A DNA stretch of 64,000 nucleotides, taken from positions 992,001 to 1,056,000 of the forward strand of contig NZ_JACIJO010000002.1 of the NCBI RefSeq assembly GCF_014206875.1. Direction: 5' to 3'. Origin of the DNA: Algoriphagus iocasae. Its GTDB lineage: Bacteria > Bacteroidota > Bacteroidia > Cytophagales > Cyclobacteriaceae. Positions 18,637 through 26,961 of the stretch are shown here, piece by piece (within the stretch, counting starts at the first letter, position 1; each line of letters opens with the position of its first letter). The notes under the pieces are model-generated. The model did no database searches. It saw only the letters and a list, made by a program, of their open reading frames with translations, and was not told the origin of the DNA. Position numbers and translations under genes: made by a program.

Positions 18637-19233
18637 TTGAATCTGGAAGAAAAGTCTCTAGCAGTATTGAAGGTTTTCAAGGAGCTGGAGGAAGAAGCAA
18701 GGGAGTTTACTTCAAAAAGCGGCCTGACCTGTGTCACGGGATGCGGTGCTTGCTGTGCCAACCCCCAAATACCCGCCTCCCCCTTAGAATTTTTACCTTT
18801 GGCTTTTGATTTTTACAACAAAGGAATTGCAGAATCAATTTTGACTTTACTGGAGACTGGTGATGATGAAGGGAACTGCATTGTTTATCGTGCTCATCCA
18901 ACCAATGAGAAATCCGGCTACTGCACAAATTACCTTAATCGGGGTATGATTTGCCGGCTTTTTGGAGCTTCAGCAAGAAAAAATAAATACGGATCGAAAG
19001 ATATTATTATCTGTAAGACATTAAAAGAAGGGAAAAAGGAGTTTTTTGAAGAAGCTACCAAAAGGATAAATTCTGACTTACCGATTCCAAATGCTTCCAA
19101 GTATTACATGTTTCTGGATGAAATCGATGATTCTTTGACAAAACAGATGTCAATAAATAAAGCAATCACATTTGCTTTGGAGTTGGTTCTTCGATTTAAA
19201 TTTTATGAAGAAAAGTTCGAGGAGACTACCTAA
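18637..19233 (+). CDS. YkgJ-family cysteine cluster protein
   Basis: About 198 residues from the TTG at 18637; the frame is open to a GTG at 18580, but a TACTTTCG promoter-like element lies between, so the start is uncertain. The N-terminal CVTGCGACC cluster, a mid CTNYLNRGMICRLFG motif and a later ICK give the eight or so cysteines typical of the YkgJ (CxxCxxCC) family, probably binding zinc or an Fe-S cluster. The function of this family is not established. It is divergent from the LOG gene, with a separate promoter before the next gene. Confidence 0.8.
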   Translation: MNLEEKSLAVLKVFKELEEEAREFTSKSGLTCVTGCGACCANPQIPASPLEFLPLAFDFYNKGIAESILTLLETGDDEGNCIVYRAHPTNEKSGYCTNYLNRGMICRLFGASARKNKYGSKDIIICKTLKEGKKEFFEEATKRINSDLPIPNASKYYMFLDEIDDSLTKQMSINKAITFALELVLRFKFYEEKFEETT

Positions 19234-19269
19234 TTTTTTTGCTCTTTCGATTTCAAGTATATTGTGGAA

Positions 19270-19277
19270 TAATTTTG
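19270..19277 (+). promoter_or_regulatory. TAnnTTTG -7 element for the holin-X/GGGPS operon
   Basis: TAATTTTG 17 nt upstream of the ATG at 19294. Confidence 0.6.
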
Positions 19278-19293
19278 AACCGAATTTTACTCT

Positions 19294-19665
19294 ATGTTAA
19301 AAATTGGAGAAATAGTCCAAACAGTAAAAGGAATCGTTGAGACTAAATTAGATATTGTAAAACTAGAAATACAGGAAGAGTTTCTTGGGATTGTCTCCAG
19401 GATTTTGCTTCTGCTTTTTATGTGTGCAGTTTTCCTGTTGGTTTTGCTTTTTTTTAGTTTTTCATTAGCATTTTTCTTGAGTCAGTATACCAATTCTCCT
19501 TATTTGGGATTCTTGTTGGTGGGACTTATTTACCTGACGGTATTGGCCTTTTTATATTATACCAGATATTCAAATACCTTCCAGAAAAATGTTCAGGAAG
19601 GTTTGAAGGTGTTTATATTCAATGCTCGTAAAATCAAAAAGAAAGAAGATGAACCAGGAGCTTGA
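19294..19665 (+). CDS. Phage holin-X family (YqjE-like) membrane protein
   Basis: 123 residues. An amphipathic N-terminal helix (1-35) is followed by two long hydrophobic helices (about 36-62 and 70-92) and a basic C-terminal tail, the plan of the Holin-X/YqjE family. Despite the family name there is no phage context; such proteins are common housekeeping membrane proteins of unknown role. It is the first gene of a three-gene unit: the next gene overlaps its end by 17 nt. Confidence 0.7.
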   Translation: MLKIGEIVQTVKGIVETKLDIVKLEIQEEFLGIVSRILLLLFMCAVFLLVLLFFSFSLAFFLSQYTNSPYLGFLLVGLIYLTVLAFLYYTRYSNTFQKNVQEGLKVFIFNARKIKKKEDEPGA

Positions 19666-20041
19666 AAACAAAGCAGAAGAACTAGAGCAGACTTTAGCCA
19701 AACAGCTGGAATTACTAAAAAGAGACTCTGAGGACTGGATAAAAATTGGCGGGATTGCCCTTGCCGGAGGTTTAATTGCCATGGCAATTTTGAAAACCAA
19801 AAAACGGAAGAAAAATAAGAGTACAGAAAAAGCGCTGGCTCTTTTGGAGAAGGAAGGTTTGCTGACAGAGGAGATCAAAGAACGCTTGAAACATAAACCA
19901 AAATCAAGTGGGTTCTTCCCGACTTTGGGGCAGCGTTTAATGGTTTTAGGTCTTGCTTATGCCAAAGAAAAATACCTTCCAAACTTGTTTAGCACTGGAT
20001 CCGAGGAAGATGCCCCAACAGGAAACGAGAAAAATCAGTAA
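19649..20041 (+). CDS. Small coiled-coil membrane protein, YqjD/YqjK-like context
   Basis: 130 residues from the ATG at 19649, chosen because AAAGAAAG lies just before it; the upstream start at 19622 would lengthen the overlap with the holin-X gene. Residues 3-32 are a charged coiled coil, 35-50 a single membrane span, then a strongly basic region (KTKKRKKNK) and an acidic tail. I know no named family for it, but pairing with a YqjE-like gene recalls the yqjDEK type of ribosome- or membrane-associated small proteins. Its last 32 nt overlap the GGGPS gene. Confidence 0.75.
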   Translation: MNQELENKAEELEQTLAKQLELLKRDSEDWIKIGGIALAGGLIAMAILKTKKRKKNKSTEKALALLEKEGLLTEEIKERLKHKPKSSGFFPTLGQRLMVLGLAYAKEKYLPNLFSTGSEEDAPTGNEKNQ

Positions 20042-20792
20042 TCTCCTTCAGTCATTAAATCAATCTAAAAAGAAAGGATTGGCTTGGTTGATCGATCCTG
20101 ATAAATTCCCAAGTGCTGATTACTTTATTGAAAATTTTGATTGGGTAAAAGATTCTGATTTAGACCTGATATTAGTAGGAGGAAGTGATTTTGAAAGGAG
20201 TGATTTTTCCGAAATCATAGATTCCATCAAGAAAATTTCTGGAGAGATCCCGGTAGTGATTTTTCCTGGGTCTCAATTGCAATTGGCTGAAAACGCCGAT
20301 GCCATCTTATTTCTTTCTTTACTTTCTGGAAGAAACCCAGATTTACTGATTGGTCAGCATGTGCACGCAGCTCCCAAAATTTTAAAGATGGGTTTAGAGG
20401 TGCTTCCAACTGCCTATTTACTGGTAAACAACGGTGAAATAACGAGAGTGCATACTGTGAGCCAGACTTTACCTATTTTAAATTCAAACCCTACACTCGT
20501 AAAAAACACGGCTTTGGCTGGATACTATTTGGGTTTGAAGTATTTTTTTATTGATGCTGGTAGTGGGGCAACAAATCCGGTCTCAAGTCAGGTAATTGAG
20601 TCAGTTAAAGATTTGGTGCCTTGTCCACTGATTGTAGGCGGTGGTATTGACAACTTGGAAAAGCTCAAAGATGCTTTTGAGGCAGGGGCTGATTTAGTAG
20701 TCTTGGGGAATGTAATAGAAAAAGACCCCGGATTTTTGTCCGAGGTCTTAGATTATAAAGCTTGGTATAATTTGTCTTTAAACATTAATTAA
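20010..20792 (+). CDS. Geranylgeranylglyceryl-phosphate synthase family (GGGPS/PcrB)
   Basis: 260 residues, TIM barrel. Family members join a polyprenyl diphosphate to sn-glycerol 1-phosphate through an ether bond, the first step of archaeal lipid synthesis; bacterial homologues occur in Bacteroidota and as PcrB in Firmicutes. Visible motifs: WLIDPDK (residues ~22-28), LVGGSDF, the YLGLKYFFIDAGSGA block and the phosphate-binding VGGGID near residue 210. I start at the ATG 20010 (GAGGAAG just upstream) rather than the open upstream frame. It overlaps the preceding gene by 32 nt and the convergent AraC gene by 15 nt. Confidence 0.88.
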   Translation: MPQQETRKISNLLQSLNQSKKKGLAWLIDPDKFPSADYFIENFDWVKDSDLDLILVGGSDFERSDFSEIIDSIKKISGEIPVVIFPGSQLQLAENADAILFLSLLSGRNPDLLIGQHVHAAPKILKMGLEVLPTAYLLVNNGEITRVHTVSQTLPILNSNPTLVKNTALAGYYLGLKYFFIDAGSGATNPVSSQVIESVKDLVPCPLIVGGGIDNLEKLKDAFEAGADLVVLGNVIEKDPGFLSEVLDYKAWYNLSLNIN

Positions 20793-21704
20793 AGACTCTC
20801 TTCTTCTCATTTTCCCAGCTGGTACTCCGTACATCATTTTAAATCTTCTACAGAAATATGCTGTGTCTTTGTAGCCAACTTCTTTTCCAATATCTCTGAT
20901 GGATTTTTTGGTGGTTCTTAATAATTCCACTGCAGCTTCCATTCTTTGATATTCGATATAATCCTGCGGATTGATGCCAGTCAGCATTTTAAAATATTGA
21001 CCTACATAGTCTTCAGAGACATTCGCAACTTTAGCCAAGATTTTGTTTGAAAGATCTCCCCCAAGGTTTGTTTTGATATAATTAAATAGATCGATCAAAC
21101 GTGGATCCTTGAAGTAGGTAGAGTTGGTAGATAATTCCTCCAAGAACAATCTGTTTTTCAGGATATGGCGAAGTAATTCAATCACCAAAATCTCTGTTTG
21201 AGCTTTTAATGCTCTTTCCCTACCGACGTGAGTTTGCTCCATTTCCTTCATCAGATCTTCGATGATCGTAGCCAAACGATCATTAAATCGGATGATAAAA
21301 GGAGGGATGTCCAATGAATTGAAAAAGTTAACGACATCAAAAACTTTTGATTCAAAGCTGACCATGGAAATGCAATCATCTTCGGTATTTTTGATTTCCC
21401 TAAAGCTCAAGCTTTGAAGGTGTTTTTTCTTGGATTCTAAAAACTGATCAAGGTTAACTTCACTCTTTTTTGCACTACCACCGATCGTTAAAACAGTTTT
21501 CTGACCGCCTGGTAAAAAAAGCACCTCTCCCTCATTCACTAATTCCTGATCTTCGCCAAATTTAAGAGTTCCATGGTGCAATAATACCAATGTGTTATCG
21601 GATTCTTCATAGTTAACAACCGTTGCAGGCTTTTCAACCCGGTAGTTATTGCCTCTTAAAAATCGAACATTGATCGATTCAATTACTTTGTTGTAATATT
21701 CCAT
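20778..21704 (-). CDS. AraC-family transcriptional regulator
   Basis: 308 residues. An N-terminal half with a cupin-like beta pattern (about 20-90) precedes a C-terminal AraC/XylS double helix-turn-helix (about 205-300): LAKVANVSEDYVGQYFK is the first HTH and IRDIGKEVGYKDTAYFCRRF the second. The ligand is unknown. Its last 15 nt overlap the end of the convergent GGGPS gene, with both stop codons in the shared stretch. A TATTTTTG -7 element lies 26 nt before its ATG. The gene behind it, acyl-CoA dehydrogenase, has its own terminator. Confidence 0.9.
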   Translation of the reverse strand: MEYYNKVIESINVRFLRGNNYRVEKPATVVNYEESDNTLVLLHHGTLKFGEDQELVNEGEVLFLPGGQKTVLTIGGSAKKSEVNLDQFLESKKKHLQSLSFREIKNTEDDCISMVSFESKVFDVVNFFNSLDIPPFIIRFNDRLATIIEDLMKEMEQTHVGRERALKAQTEILVIELLRHILKNRLFLEELSTNSTYFKDPRLIDLFNYIKTNLGGDLSNKILAKVANVSEDYVGQYFKMLTGINPQDYIEYQRMEAAVELLRTTKKSIRDIGKEVGYKDTAYFCRRFKMMYGVPAGKMRRRESLINV

Positions 21705-21729
21705 TATTTTTTAGTAGAAAAACAGAAAA

Positions 21730-21737
21730 CAAAAATA
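21730..21737 (-). promoter_or_regulatory. TAnnTTTG -7 element for the AraC-family gene
   Basis: TATTTTTG on the minus strand, 26 nt upstream of the ATG at 21704. Confidence 0.5.
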
Positions 21738-21787
21738 TGATTTTTCTTACTGAAAAACATAAAAATTTGATAAAAGGTCTAAATAAA

Positions 21788-21821
21788 TAAAAAATGGGTA
21801 TAATTACTTGTAATTATACCC
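21788..21821 (-). terminator. Terminator of the acyl-CoA dehydrogenase gene
   Basis: Perfect 11-bp stem GGGTATAATTA / TAATTATACCC with a 4-nt loop, followed on the minus strand by a U-rich run. Confidence 0.8.
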
Positions 21822-21844
21822 CCTAGAATTATTTAAAAACTGGA

Positions 21845-22984
21845 TTATCTCAATATTCCTCTGGATATTACTATTTTTTGGATTTCAGAGGTTCCTTCAT
21901 AAATCTGTGTGATTTTAGCATCGCGCATAAGTCTCTCCACGTGGTATTCTTTTACATATCCATAGCCTCCATGAACCTGAATTGCTTCCACAGTTACATC
22001 CATAGCTACTTGAGAGGCATACAATTTAGCGATTGCTGAAGCATGGGCATAATCTTCGCCTTGATCTTTAAGCCATGCAGCTTTGTGAACCAATAATCTT
22101 GCAGCTTCTATTTGTGTGGCCATATCAGCCAATTTGAATTGGATAGCTTGATGCTGGCTGATTGCTTTTCCAAAAGCCTTTCTTTCTTTTGAATAAGCCA
22201 AAGCCAATTCATAAGCTCCGGCAGCAATTCCAAGTGCTTGGGCTGCGATTCCGATTCTACCACCATTCAAGGTTTCCATGGCATAGGTAAATCCAAATCC
22301 TTCTTCTCCGATTCTGTTTTCTACTGGGACTTTTACATCGGAGAACATCAAAGAATGTGTGTCTGAGCCTCTTATTCCCAGCTTATCCTCTTTTTTTCCA
22401 ACTACAAAGCCATCCCAGCCTTTTTCAACTATAAATACAGAAATGCCTTTATGGCCAAGTTCAGGGTGAGTTTGGGCAATTACCAAATAAACACTTGCAG
22501 AAGAACCGTTTGTGATCCAGTTTTTGGTTCCATTTAAAATGTAATGGTCTCCATTTAAAACAGCCTCGGTTCTTTGAGATGTAGCGTCTGAACCTGCTTC
22601 AGGTTCTGAAAGACAAAAAGCACCAAGAATTTCACCAGCTGCTAATGGTTTTAGGTATTTTTCTTTTTGTTCCTCTGTTCCATATTTTTCAAGACCCCAG
22701 CAAACCAAAGAGTTATTTACTGACATAGCCACAGAAGCAGAAGCATCAATTTTAGAGAGCTCTTCCATTGCGAGGACATAAGAAATTGTGTCCATTCCAC
22801 CTCCATTGTACTTAGGATCCACCATCATTCCTAAAAAACCTAATTCTCCCATTTTCTGGACTTGTTCTTTCGGAAAAATGGCTTGAGTATCTCTTTCTAT
22901 TACTCCAGGAAGTAATTCTGACTGGGCAAATTCTCTTGCCGCCTCACGGACTGCGATATGTTCTTCTGTCAGTTCAAAATTCAT
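21845..22984 (-). CDS. Acyl-CoA dehydrogenase (short/branched-chain type)
   Basis: 379 residues. FAD enzyme that oxidises an acyl-CoA to the trans-2-enoyl-CoA, feeding electrons to ETF. Motifs: LSEPEAGSD and NGTKNWITNG in the middle beta domain, and IYEGTSEIQ near residue 364 with the catalytic Glu position used by butyryl-CoA and related short-chain dehydrogenases. I start at ATG 22984; the TTG two codons upstream is less likely. It is flanked by terminators on both sides, so it is probably transcribed alone. Substrate length cannot be settled from sequence. Confidence 0.93.
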   Translation of the reverse strand: MNFELTEEHIAVREAAREFAQSELLPGVIERDTQAIFPKEQVQKMGELGFLGMMVDPKYNGGGMDTISYVLAMEELSKIDASASVAMSVNNSLVCWGLEKYGTEEQKEKYLKPLAAGEILGAFCLSEPEAGSDATSQRTEAVLNGDHYILNGTKNWITNGSSASVYLVIAQTHPELGHKGISVFIVEKGWDGFVVGKKEDKLGIRGSDTHSLMFSDVKVPVENRIGEEGFGFTYAMETLNGGRIGIAAQALGIAAGAYELALAYSKERKAFGKAISQHQAIQFKLADMATQIEAARLLVHKAAWLKDQGEDYAHASAIAKLYASQVAMDVTVEAIQVHGGYGYVKEYHVERLMRDAKITQIYEGTSEIQKIVISRGILR

Positions 22985-23025
22985 GATCAAATTGTGGGTT
23001 TATGTTCTCGAATGGAAGATATACC

Positions 23026-23060
23026 AAAAAAAGAAGAGGGGCAAAAGCTTGCCCCCCTTC
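23026..23060 (-). terminator. Terminator at the end of the panC-panD-flippase-peptidase unit
   Basis: 12-bp stem with one mismatch (GAAGAGGGGCAA at 23033-23044 with TTGCCCCCCTTC at 23049-23060) and a 4-nt loop; seven A residues at 23026-23032 make the U-run for leftward transcription. Confidence 0.85.
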
Positions 23061-23081
23061 AAAATTCTTATTTGATCTGGA

Positions 23082-23768
23082 TCAATCCCTTCCGCCAAAG
23101 AATACCATAATATAATAGGCTAATGTTGTAATAGAAGCGAGAGCTGCAACAACATACGTCATCGCTGCCCATTTTAAGGCATCTTTAGACATTTCATATT
23201 CCGCTGGAGTCACGATGTTTCGTGTTTTTACCCAAGCCAACGCCCTGCTACTTGCGTCAAACTCAACTGGGAGAGTTACAATAGTAAATAGTGTAATCAC
23301 TGAATAGGATCCCACGATGATATAACCAATAAATGGTACAGGCAGACCTAAAGCCAGACCACCAAATAAAGAAGCGATCAAAACAATGTTCAAAATCTTA
23401 CTTGCGCTATTTTGGATAGGTACTAGTGTAGATCTAAGATTTAGCCAAGTGTAAGAAGTAGCATGTTGAACTGCGTGTCCACATTCGTGAGAAGCAACAG
23501 CAGCTGCGGCAGCATTTCTTCCATAGAATACATCTGGACTTAAATTCACTGTCTTATTAGCAGGATTGTAGTGATCCGTCAATTGACCTTCCACACATAC
23601 TACCTGAACATCATGAATGTTATTATCTGCCAGCATTAATTTGGCGATTTCAGCTCCAGAAAGATTTGCCTGTAATGGAGTCTGAGAATATTTTTTAAAC
23701 TTACTTTTCAATCTGCTACTGACAGCAAAGCCAGCGATAGCAAAGACGATTACAATTAGAATAATCAT
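23082..23768 (-). CDS. Zinc metallopeptidase, YugP-like membrane protein
   Basis: 228 residues. An N-terminal membrane segment, the zinc-binding SHECGHAVQH motif (His94, Glu95, His98), and two or three further hydrophobic helices in the C-terminal half, as in the YugP (DUF/Zn_peptidase_2) family. A soluble domain of about 70 residues precedes the motif. The substrate is unknown; membrane quality control is a reasonable guess. It follows the flippase-like gene by 28 nt and ends at a terminator. Confidence 0.88.
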   Translation of the reverse strand: MIILIVIVFAIAGFAVSSRLKSKFKKYSQTPLQANLSGAEIAKLMLADNNIHDVQVVCVEGQLTDHYNPANKTVNLSPDVFYGRNAAAAAVASHECGHAVQHATSYTWLNLRSTLVPIQNSASKILNIVLIASLFGGLALGLPVPFIGYIIVGSYSVITLFTIVTLPVEFDASSRALAWVKTRNIVTPAEYEMSKDALKWAAMTYVVAALASITTLAYYIMVFFGGRD

Positions 23769-23796
23769 AGGATATTTGTTTGCTCTTGATAACGAA

Positions 23797-24801
23797 TTAA
23801 ACTTCTTCTGGTTGTTTCCAAGTTGGTATTTTCATCATAACTAACCAACTGATTATTCCCAAAACAAGTACTAAAATTAATTGAGTACCGTGGATGATGG
23901 CAGCGAATATTTTACCATCAACTTCAGATATACCGAACTGAATCAAAATAAAGGCCACAAGTGCATGAAAGGTACCAATGCCCCCTTGAACAGGCGCTAC
24001 CATGCCAATACTACCCATTACCATGACCAAAAGGACTTCTCCAGAAGACAAATTGGCAGTACTTTCAATTCCCAAAGACACGGTATACATGGTAAGGAAA
24101 TAGATAATCCATAATAAAATAGAGCTTGTCCAAAAGCCAATAGGGTTATCCATTTTTCCGATTCGCTTCAGTCCTCCCCCAATTTCTCTAAAGAAATGTT
24201 GGATTTTATTGATCAGACCATGGTCACTGAATCTTTTAAAAATGAATCTAATTATTAATACCAAAACCACTAAGCCTCCAATTGCAATAGGGAGATTTGA
24301 TTGGATGCTTGAGATTAAACTTTCTACATTGACTAACTGACCAGCCAGTTCCAAAAACAATTCGTTCTGTACCAGAAAAGCCAATAAAATAGTTCCTATC
24401 AAGCAAAGCAGGTCGACACTTCTCTCTAGTATTACAGTGCCTAATAAGTGTCCCATGGAAATCCCATTTGTTCTGGTCAGAACTCCGCATTTCGCCACTT
24501 CGCCGGCTCTTGGAATCATGAGGTTTACCAAATATCCGACCATGGTCGCATGGTATCCAAGGATTGGGCTGACCTTTCTCCCTTCATCTGAATGAATCAA
24601 CAATGTCCATCGCCAGCCTCTCATTGCATAGCCAACGAAAGAAATAAGGATGGAGGCTCCTATCCAAAACCAATTACTGGATTTGATTTGCTCGATCAGA
24701 CTGTCTAAAGCAATATCCTTATATAAAAACCAAAAGATCCAGACAGCTATTCCTAAAGAAATACCTACCTGGATCCATTGTTTAAGTTTTTGATTGTTCA
24801 T
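23797..24801 (-). CDS. Lysylphosphatidylglycerol synthase TM-region-like (UPF0104) membrane protein
   Basis: 334 residues with about eight membrane segments, of the family that includes the MprF flippase domain and archaeal AglD. It contains the family's RGWRW segment and an APVQGGIGTFH motif near the end. The probable role is lipid or lipid-linked substrate translocation, not proven. The ATG at 24801 overlaps the panD stop (TGATG), so translation is coupled to panD; the TTG one codon upstream is rejected for that reason. Confidence 0.85.
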   Translation of the reverse strand: MNNQKLKQWIQVGISLGIAVWIFWFLYKDIALDSLIEQIKSSNWFWIGASILISFVGYAMRGWRWTLLIHSDEGRKVSPILGYHATMVGYLVNLMIPRAGEVAKCGVLTRTNGISMGHLLGTVILERSVDLLCLIGTILLAFLVQNELFLELAGQLVNVESLISSIQSNLPIAIGGLVVLVLIIRFIFKRFSDHGLINKIQHFFREIGGGLKRIGKMDNPIGFWTSSILLWIIYFLTMYTVSLGIESTANLSSGEVLLVMVMGSIGMVAPVQGGIGTFHALVAFILIQFGISEVDGKIFAAIIHGTQLILVLVLGIISWLVMMKIPTWKQPEEV

Positions 24802-25148
24802 CAAATAATTTTATTTCTTTCGTCAGGAAAAATCAGGACTGGTTTGTGTTTTTTGGCTTCTTCCATATCCATTCCAGCATAAGAAATGATGATTACCACA
24901 TCTCCCACCTGAGCTTTTCTGGCTGCTGGGCCATTAAGGCAAACTTGTCCGCTGCCTCTTTCTCCTGTTATTACATAAGTTTCCAATCGCTCGCCATTAT
25001 TCACGTTTACAATCTGAACTTTCTCATTTTCAATAAGATTAGCAGCGTCCATCAAGTCTTCATCAATTGTGATTGAACCCACATAATTGAGTTCGGCTTG
25101 TGTGATTTTAACTCTGTGTATCTTGGATTTTAATACCTGAATTTGCAT
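24801..25148 (-). CDS. panD: Aspartate 1-decarboxylase precursor
   Basis: 115-residue pyruvoyl enzyme that makes beta-alanine from aspartate for pantothenate. The self-processing site Gly24-Ser25 (YVGSIT) is intact; Ser25 becomes the pyruvoyl group. Tyr58 in LETYVITG and the NGPAAR box are also present. It lies 21 nt behind panC with a possible internal promoter at 25165-25172 and its stop overlaps the next ATG. Confidence 0.97.
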   Translation of the reverse strand: MQIQVLKSKIHRVKITQAELNYVGSITIDEDLMDAANLIENEKVQIVNVNNGERLETYVITGERGSGQVCLNGPAARKAQVGDVVIIISYAGMDMEEAKKHKPVLIFPDERNKII

Positions 25149-25164
25149 TGTTTGAAATTTGCCG

Positions 25165-25172
25165 CAAAATTA
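25165..25172 (-). promoter_or_regulatory. TAnnTTTG element between panC and panD
   Basis: TAATTTTG on the minus strand; its first three bases are the panC stop codon. It could give panD extra transcription independent of panC. Confidence 0.4.
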
Positions 25173-26018
25173 AGGAATTATTGGAAGGTTATCTATTAAT
25201 CTGATATTTCCTATATATGAAGCCACGCAAATGGAAGATTTTTTTGTAGGATCGAATTCTGAATAAACCAGAAATGTTTCTGGATCCACCAATTCAAAAT
25301 ATTCCAATTTTGCCAAAGGCTCTGCCTCAAATACCTGCGTAATTTGGTTACGAACAGCCAACCATTTTTCACCCTTCATTAGTTCATTTTTAGCATGGGT
25401 CAAATTGTTAAAGAGTAACAAGGCTTTTTCTCTTTCTGAAGAAGAAAGTCGCATGTTTCTGGATGACAGAGCTAATCCATCGCCTTCTCTTCTGGTAGGA
25501 ACGACCGTAATCTCTACAGGAAAAGATAGATCTGCTACCATTCTTTTGATGATCGCAACCTGTTGTAAATCTTTCTGACCAAAAAACGATTGATGAGGTC
25601 GAATAATATTGAAAAGTTTAGAAACAATGACTCCTACTCCACTAAAATGACCTGGGCGAAATGCTCCTTCCAATACAGTTTCAAGCTCTCCAAAATTGAA
25701 GCTAAGTCTAGGTTTTTCTGGATAAACGCTCTCTGCTGATGGTAGAAAAACAAAATCCACATTTTCTTTTTCCAAAAGCTTCAAATCCTGGTCAGTTAGG
25801 ATTGGATATTTTTCGAAATCTTCGGAATTATTAAACTGAATTGGATTTACAAAGATAGAAACGACTGTTAAATCAGTTGATTTTTTGGAAGCTCTGATCA
25901 AGTCTAAATGACCTTCATGAAGTGCGCCCATGGTGGGGACAAATCCTATAGATTTCTTTGTTTGGAGCGCCTGAAGCCAGTTTTTTTGCCACTCGGCCCC
26001 GGTATTGAAAACCTGCAC
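25170..26018 (-). CDS. panC: Pantothenate synthetase
   Basis: 282 residues. ATP-dependent condensation of pantoate and beta-alanine. The HIGH-like GALHEGHLDL (about 32-41), FFGQKDLQQ near 145 and LSSRNMRLS near 180 mark the adenylate-forming fold. The start is GTG at 26018. A TAGTTTTG -7 element lies 32 nt upstream, back to back with the promoter of the divergent glycosyltransferase-like gene. panB is not in the window. Confidence 0.96.
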   Translation of the reverse strand: MQVFNTGAEWQKNWLQALQTKKSIGFVPTMGALHEGHLDLIRASKKSTDLTVVSIFVNPIQFNNSEDFEKYPILTDQDLKLLEKENVDFVFLPSAESVYPEKPRLSFNFGELETVLEGAFRPGHFSGVGVIVSKLFNIIRPHQSFFGQKDLQQVAIIKRMVADLSFPVEITVVPTRREGDGLALSSRNMRLSSSEREKALLLFNNLTHAKNELMKGEKWLAVRNQITQVFEAEPLAKLEYFELVDPETFLVYSEFDPTKKSSICVASYIGNIRLIDNLPIIP

Positions 26019-26049
26019 GGGATAGGGGTATTTGATAGGTAAATAGCAG

Positions 26050-26057
26050 CAAAACTA
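26050..26057 (-). promoter_or_regulatory. TAnnTTTG -7 element for panC
   Basis: TAGTTTTG on the minus strand, 32 nt upstream of the GTG start. Confidence 0.55.
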
Positions 26058-26099
26058 GATTATATTTTAGAAAAACAAGGCTAATAAGGCTTTTTTTAT

Positions 26100-26107
26100 T
26101 ATCTTTG
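26100..26107 (+). promoter_or_regulatory. TAnnTTTG -7 element for the starch-synthase-like gene
   Basis: TATCTTTGTGCC, 42 nt upstream of the ATG at 26149. The same 12 bases occur at the ileS promoter (1463-1474). Confidence 0.65.
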
Positions 26108-26148
26108 TGCCGTTGTTTATCACCTAATAACGCTAAAATCCAAAGAGC

Positions 26149-26961
26149 ATGTCTAAACTACGTATCCTCTACGTTGCCAGTGAAATCAACCCTTTTCTCG
26201 AAACTTCTGAAGTAGCAAATTTCCTAAGATCACTTCCTCAAGCGATGCAAGAGCGTGGTATGGAGATTCGTATTTTGGTGCCAAGATTCGGATTGATTAA
26301 TGAAAGAAAAAACAGATTACATGAAGTTGTTAGACTTTCAGGAATCAACATTGCAGTAGGAGAGGAAGAAAAGCCATTAGTGATCAAAGTTGCATCTATT
26401 CCAAATGCAAAACTTCAGGTATACTTTATCGATAACGAAGATTACTTCCAGAGAAAAAGTGTATTCCATGATAAGCAGCAGAAATTTTACGAAGACAATG
26501 ATGAGCGAGCAATTTTCTTTTGCAAGGGCGTCATAGAAACAGTTAAAAAGTTAGGTTGGGCACCAGATATCGTGCATTGTAATGACTGGATGACCAGCTT
26601 AATTCCAATGTATCTGAAGACGACTTATAAAAATGAGCCATTATTCAAGGATACTAAATCAGTATTTGCGATATACAACAACGGATTTTCTCATACCTTT
26701 GGCGATGATTTGTTAAACAAGGTTAAGATGGTGGACATAGATGATACTATTTTAGCACCTTTGAAAAGCAAAGACTTCGAAGGCTTTATCAGCATGGGTA
26801 TGCAATATGCAGACATGGTGGTCAAAGGCGGCGAAGTGTCAGATAAATTGAACCAACTAATAGAGGATTTCTCAAAAGACAAGAAGTTTGAAATCAGCAT
26901 CGAAGCAGAAGAACAAGCTCATGAAGAGCTCTACGGCATTTACACAAGTCTCGCCGGTTAA
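26149..26961 (+). CDS. Starch-synthase-like protein, N-terminal GT5 domain only
   Basis: 270 residues resembling the N-terminal half of glycogen/starch synthase: opening RILYVASEINPF, then HCNDWMTSLIP near residue 145. It lacks the C-terminal GT-B domain entirely (a full GlgA has about 480 residues). The ADP-glucose-binding KxGG motif near residues 16-22 reads LETSEVAN, so the usual lysine and glycines are gone. It is therefore unlikely to be an active glycogen synthase despite the usual annotation. It is divergent from panC and overlaps the DUF4270 lipoprotein gene by 41 nt, an arrangement I recall from other Bacteroidota. A regulatory or scaffold role is possible but unproven. Confidence 0.85.
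   Translation: MSKLRILYVASEINPFLETSEVANFLRSLPQAMQERGMEIRILVPRFGLINERKNRLHEVVRLSGINIAVGEEEKPLVIKVASIPNAKLQVYFIDNEDYFQRKSVFHDKQQKFYEDNDERAIFFCKGVIETVKKLGWAPDIVHCNDWMTSLIPMYLKTTYKNEPLFKDTKSVFAIYNNGFSHTFGDDLLNKVKMVDIDDTILAPLKSKDFEGFISMGMQYADMVVKGGEVSDKLNQLIEDFSKDKKFEISIEAEEQAHEELYGIYTSLAG

Noticed and set aside
26149-26961. Calling this gene glycogen synthase glgA
   Set aside because: The C-terminal catalytic domain and the KxGG motif are missing.
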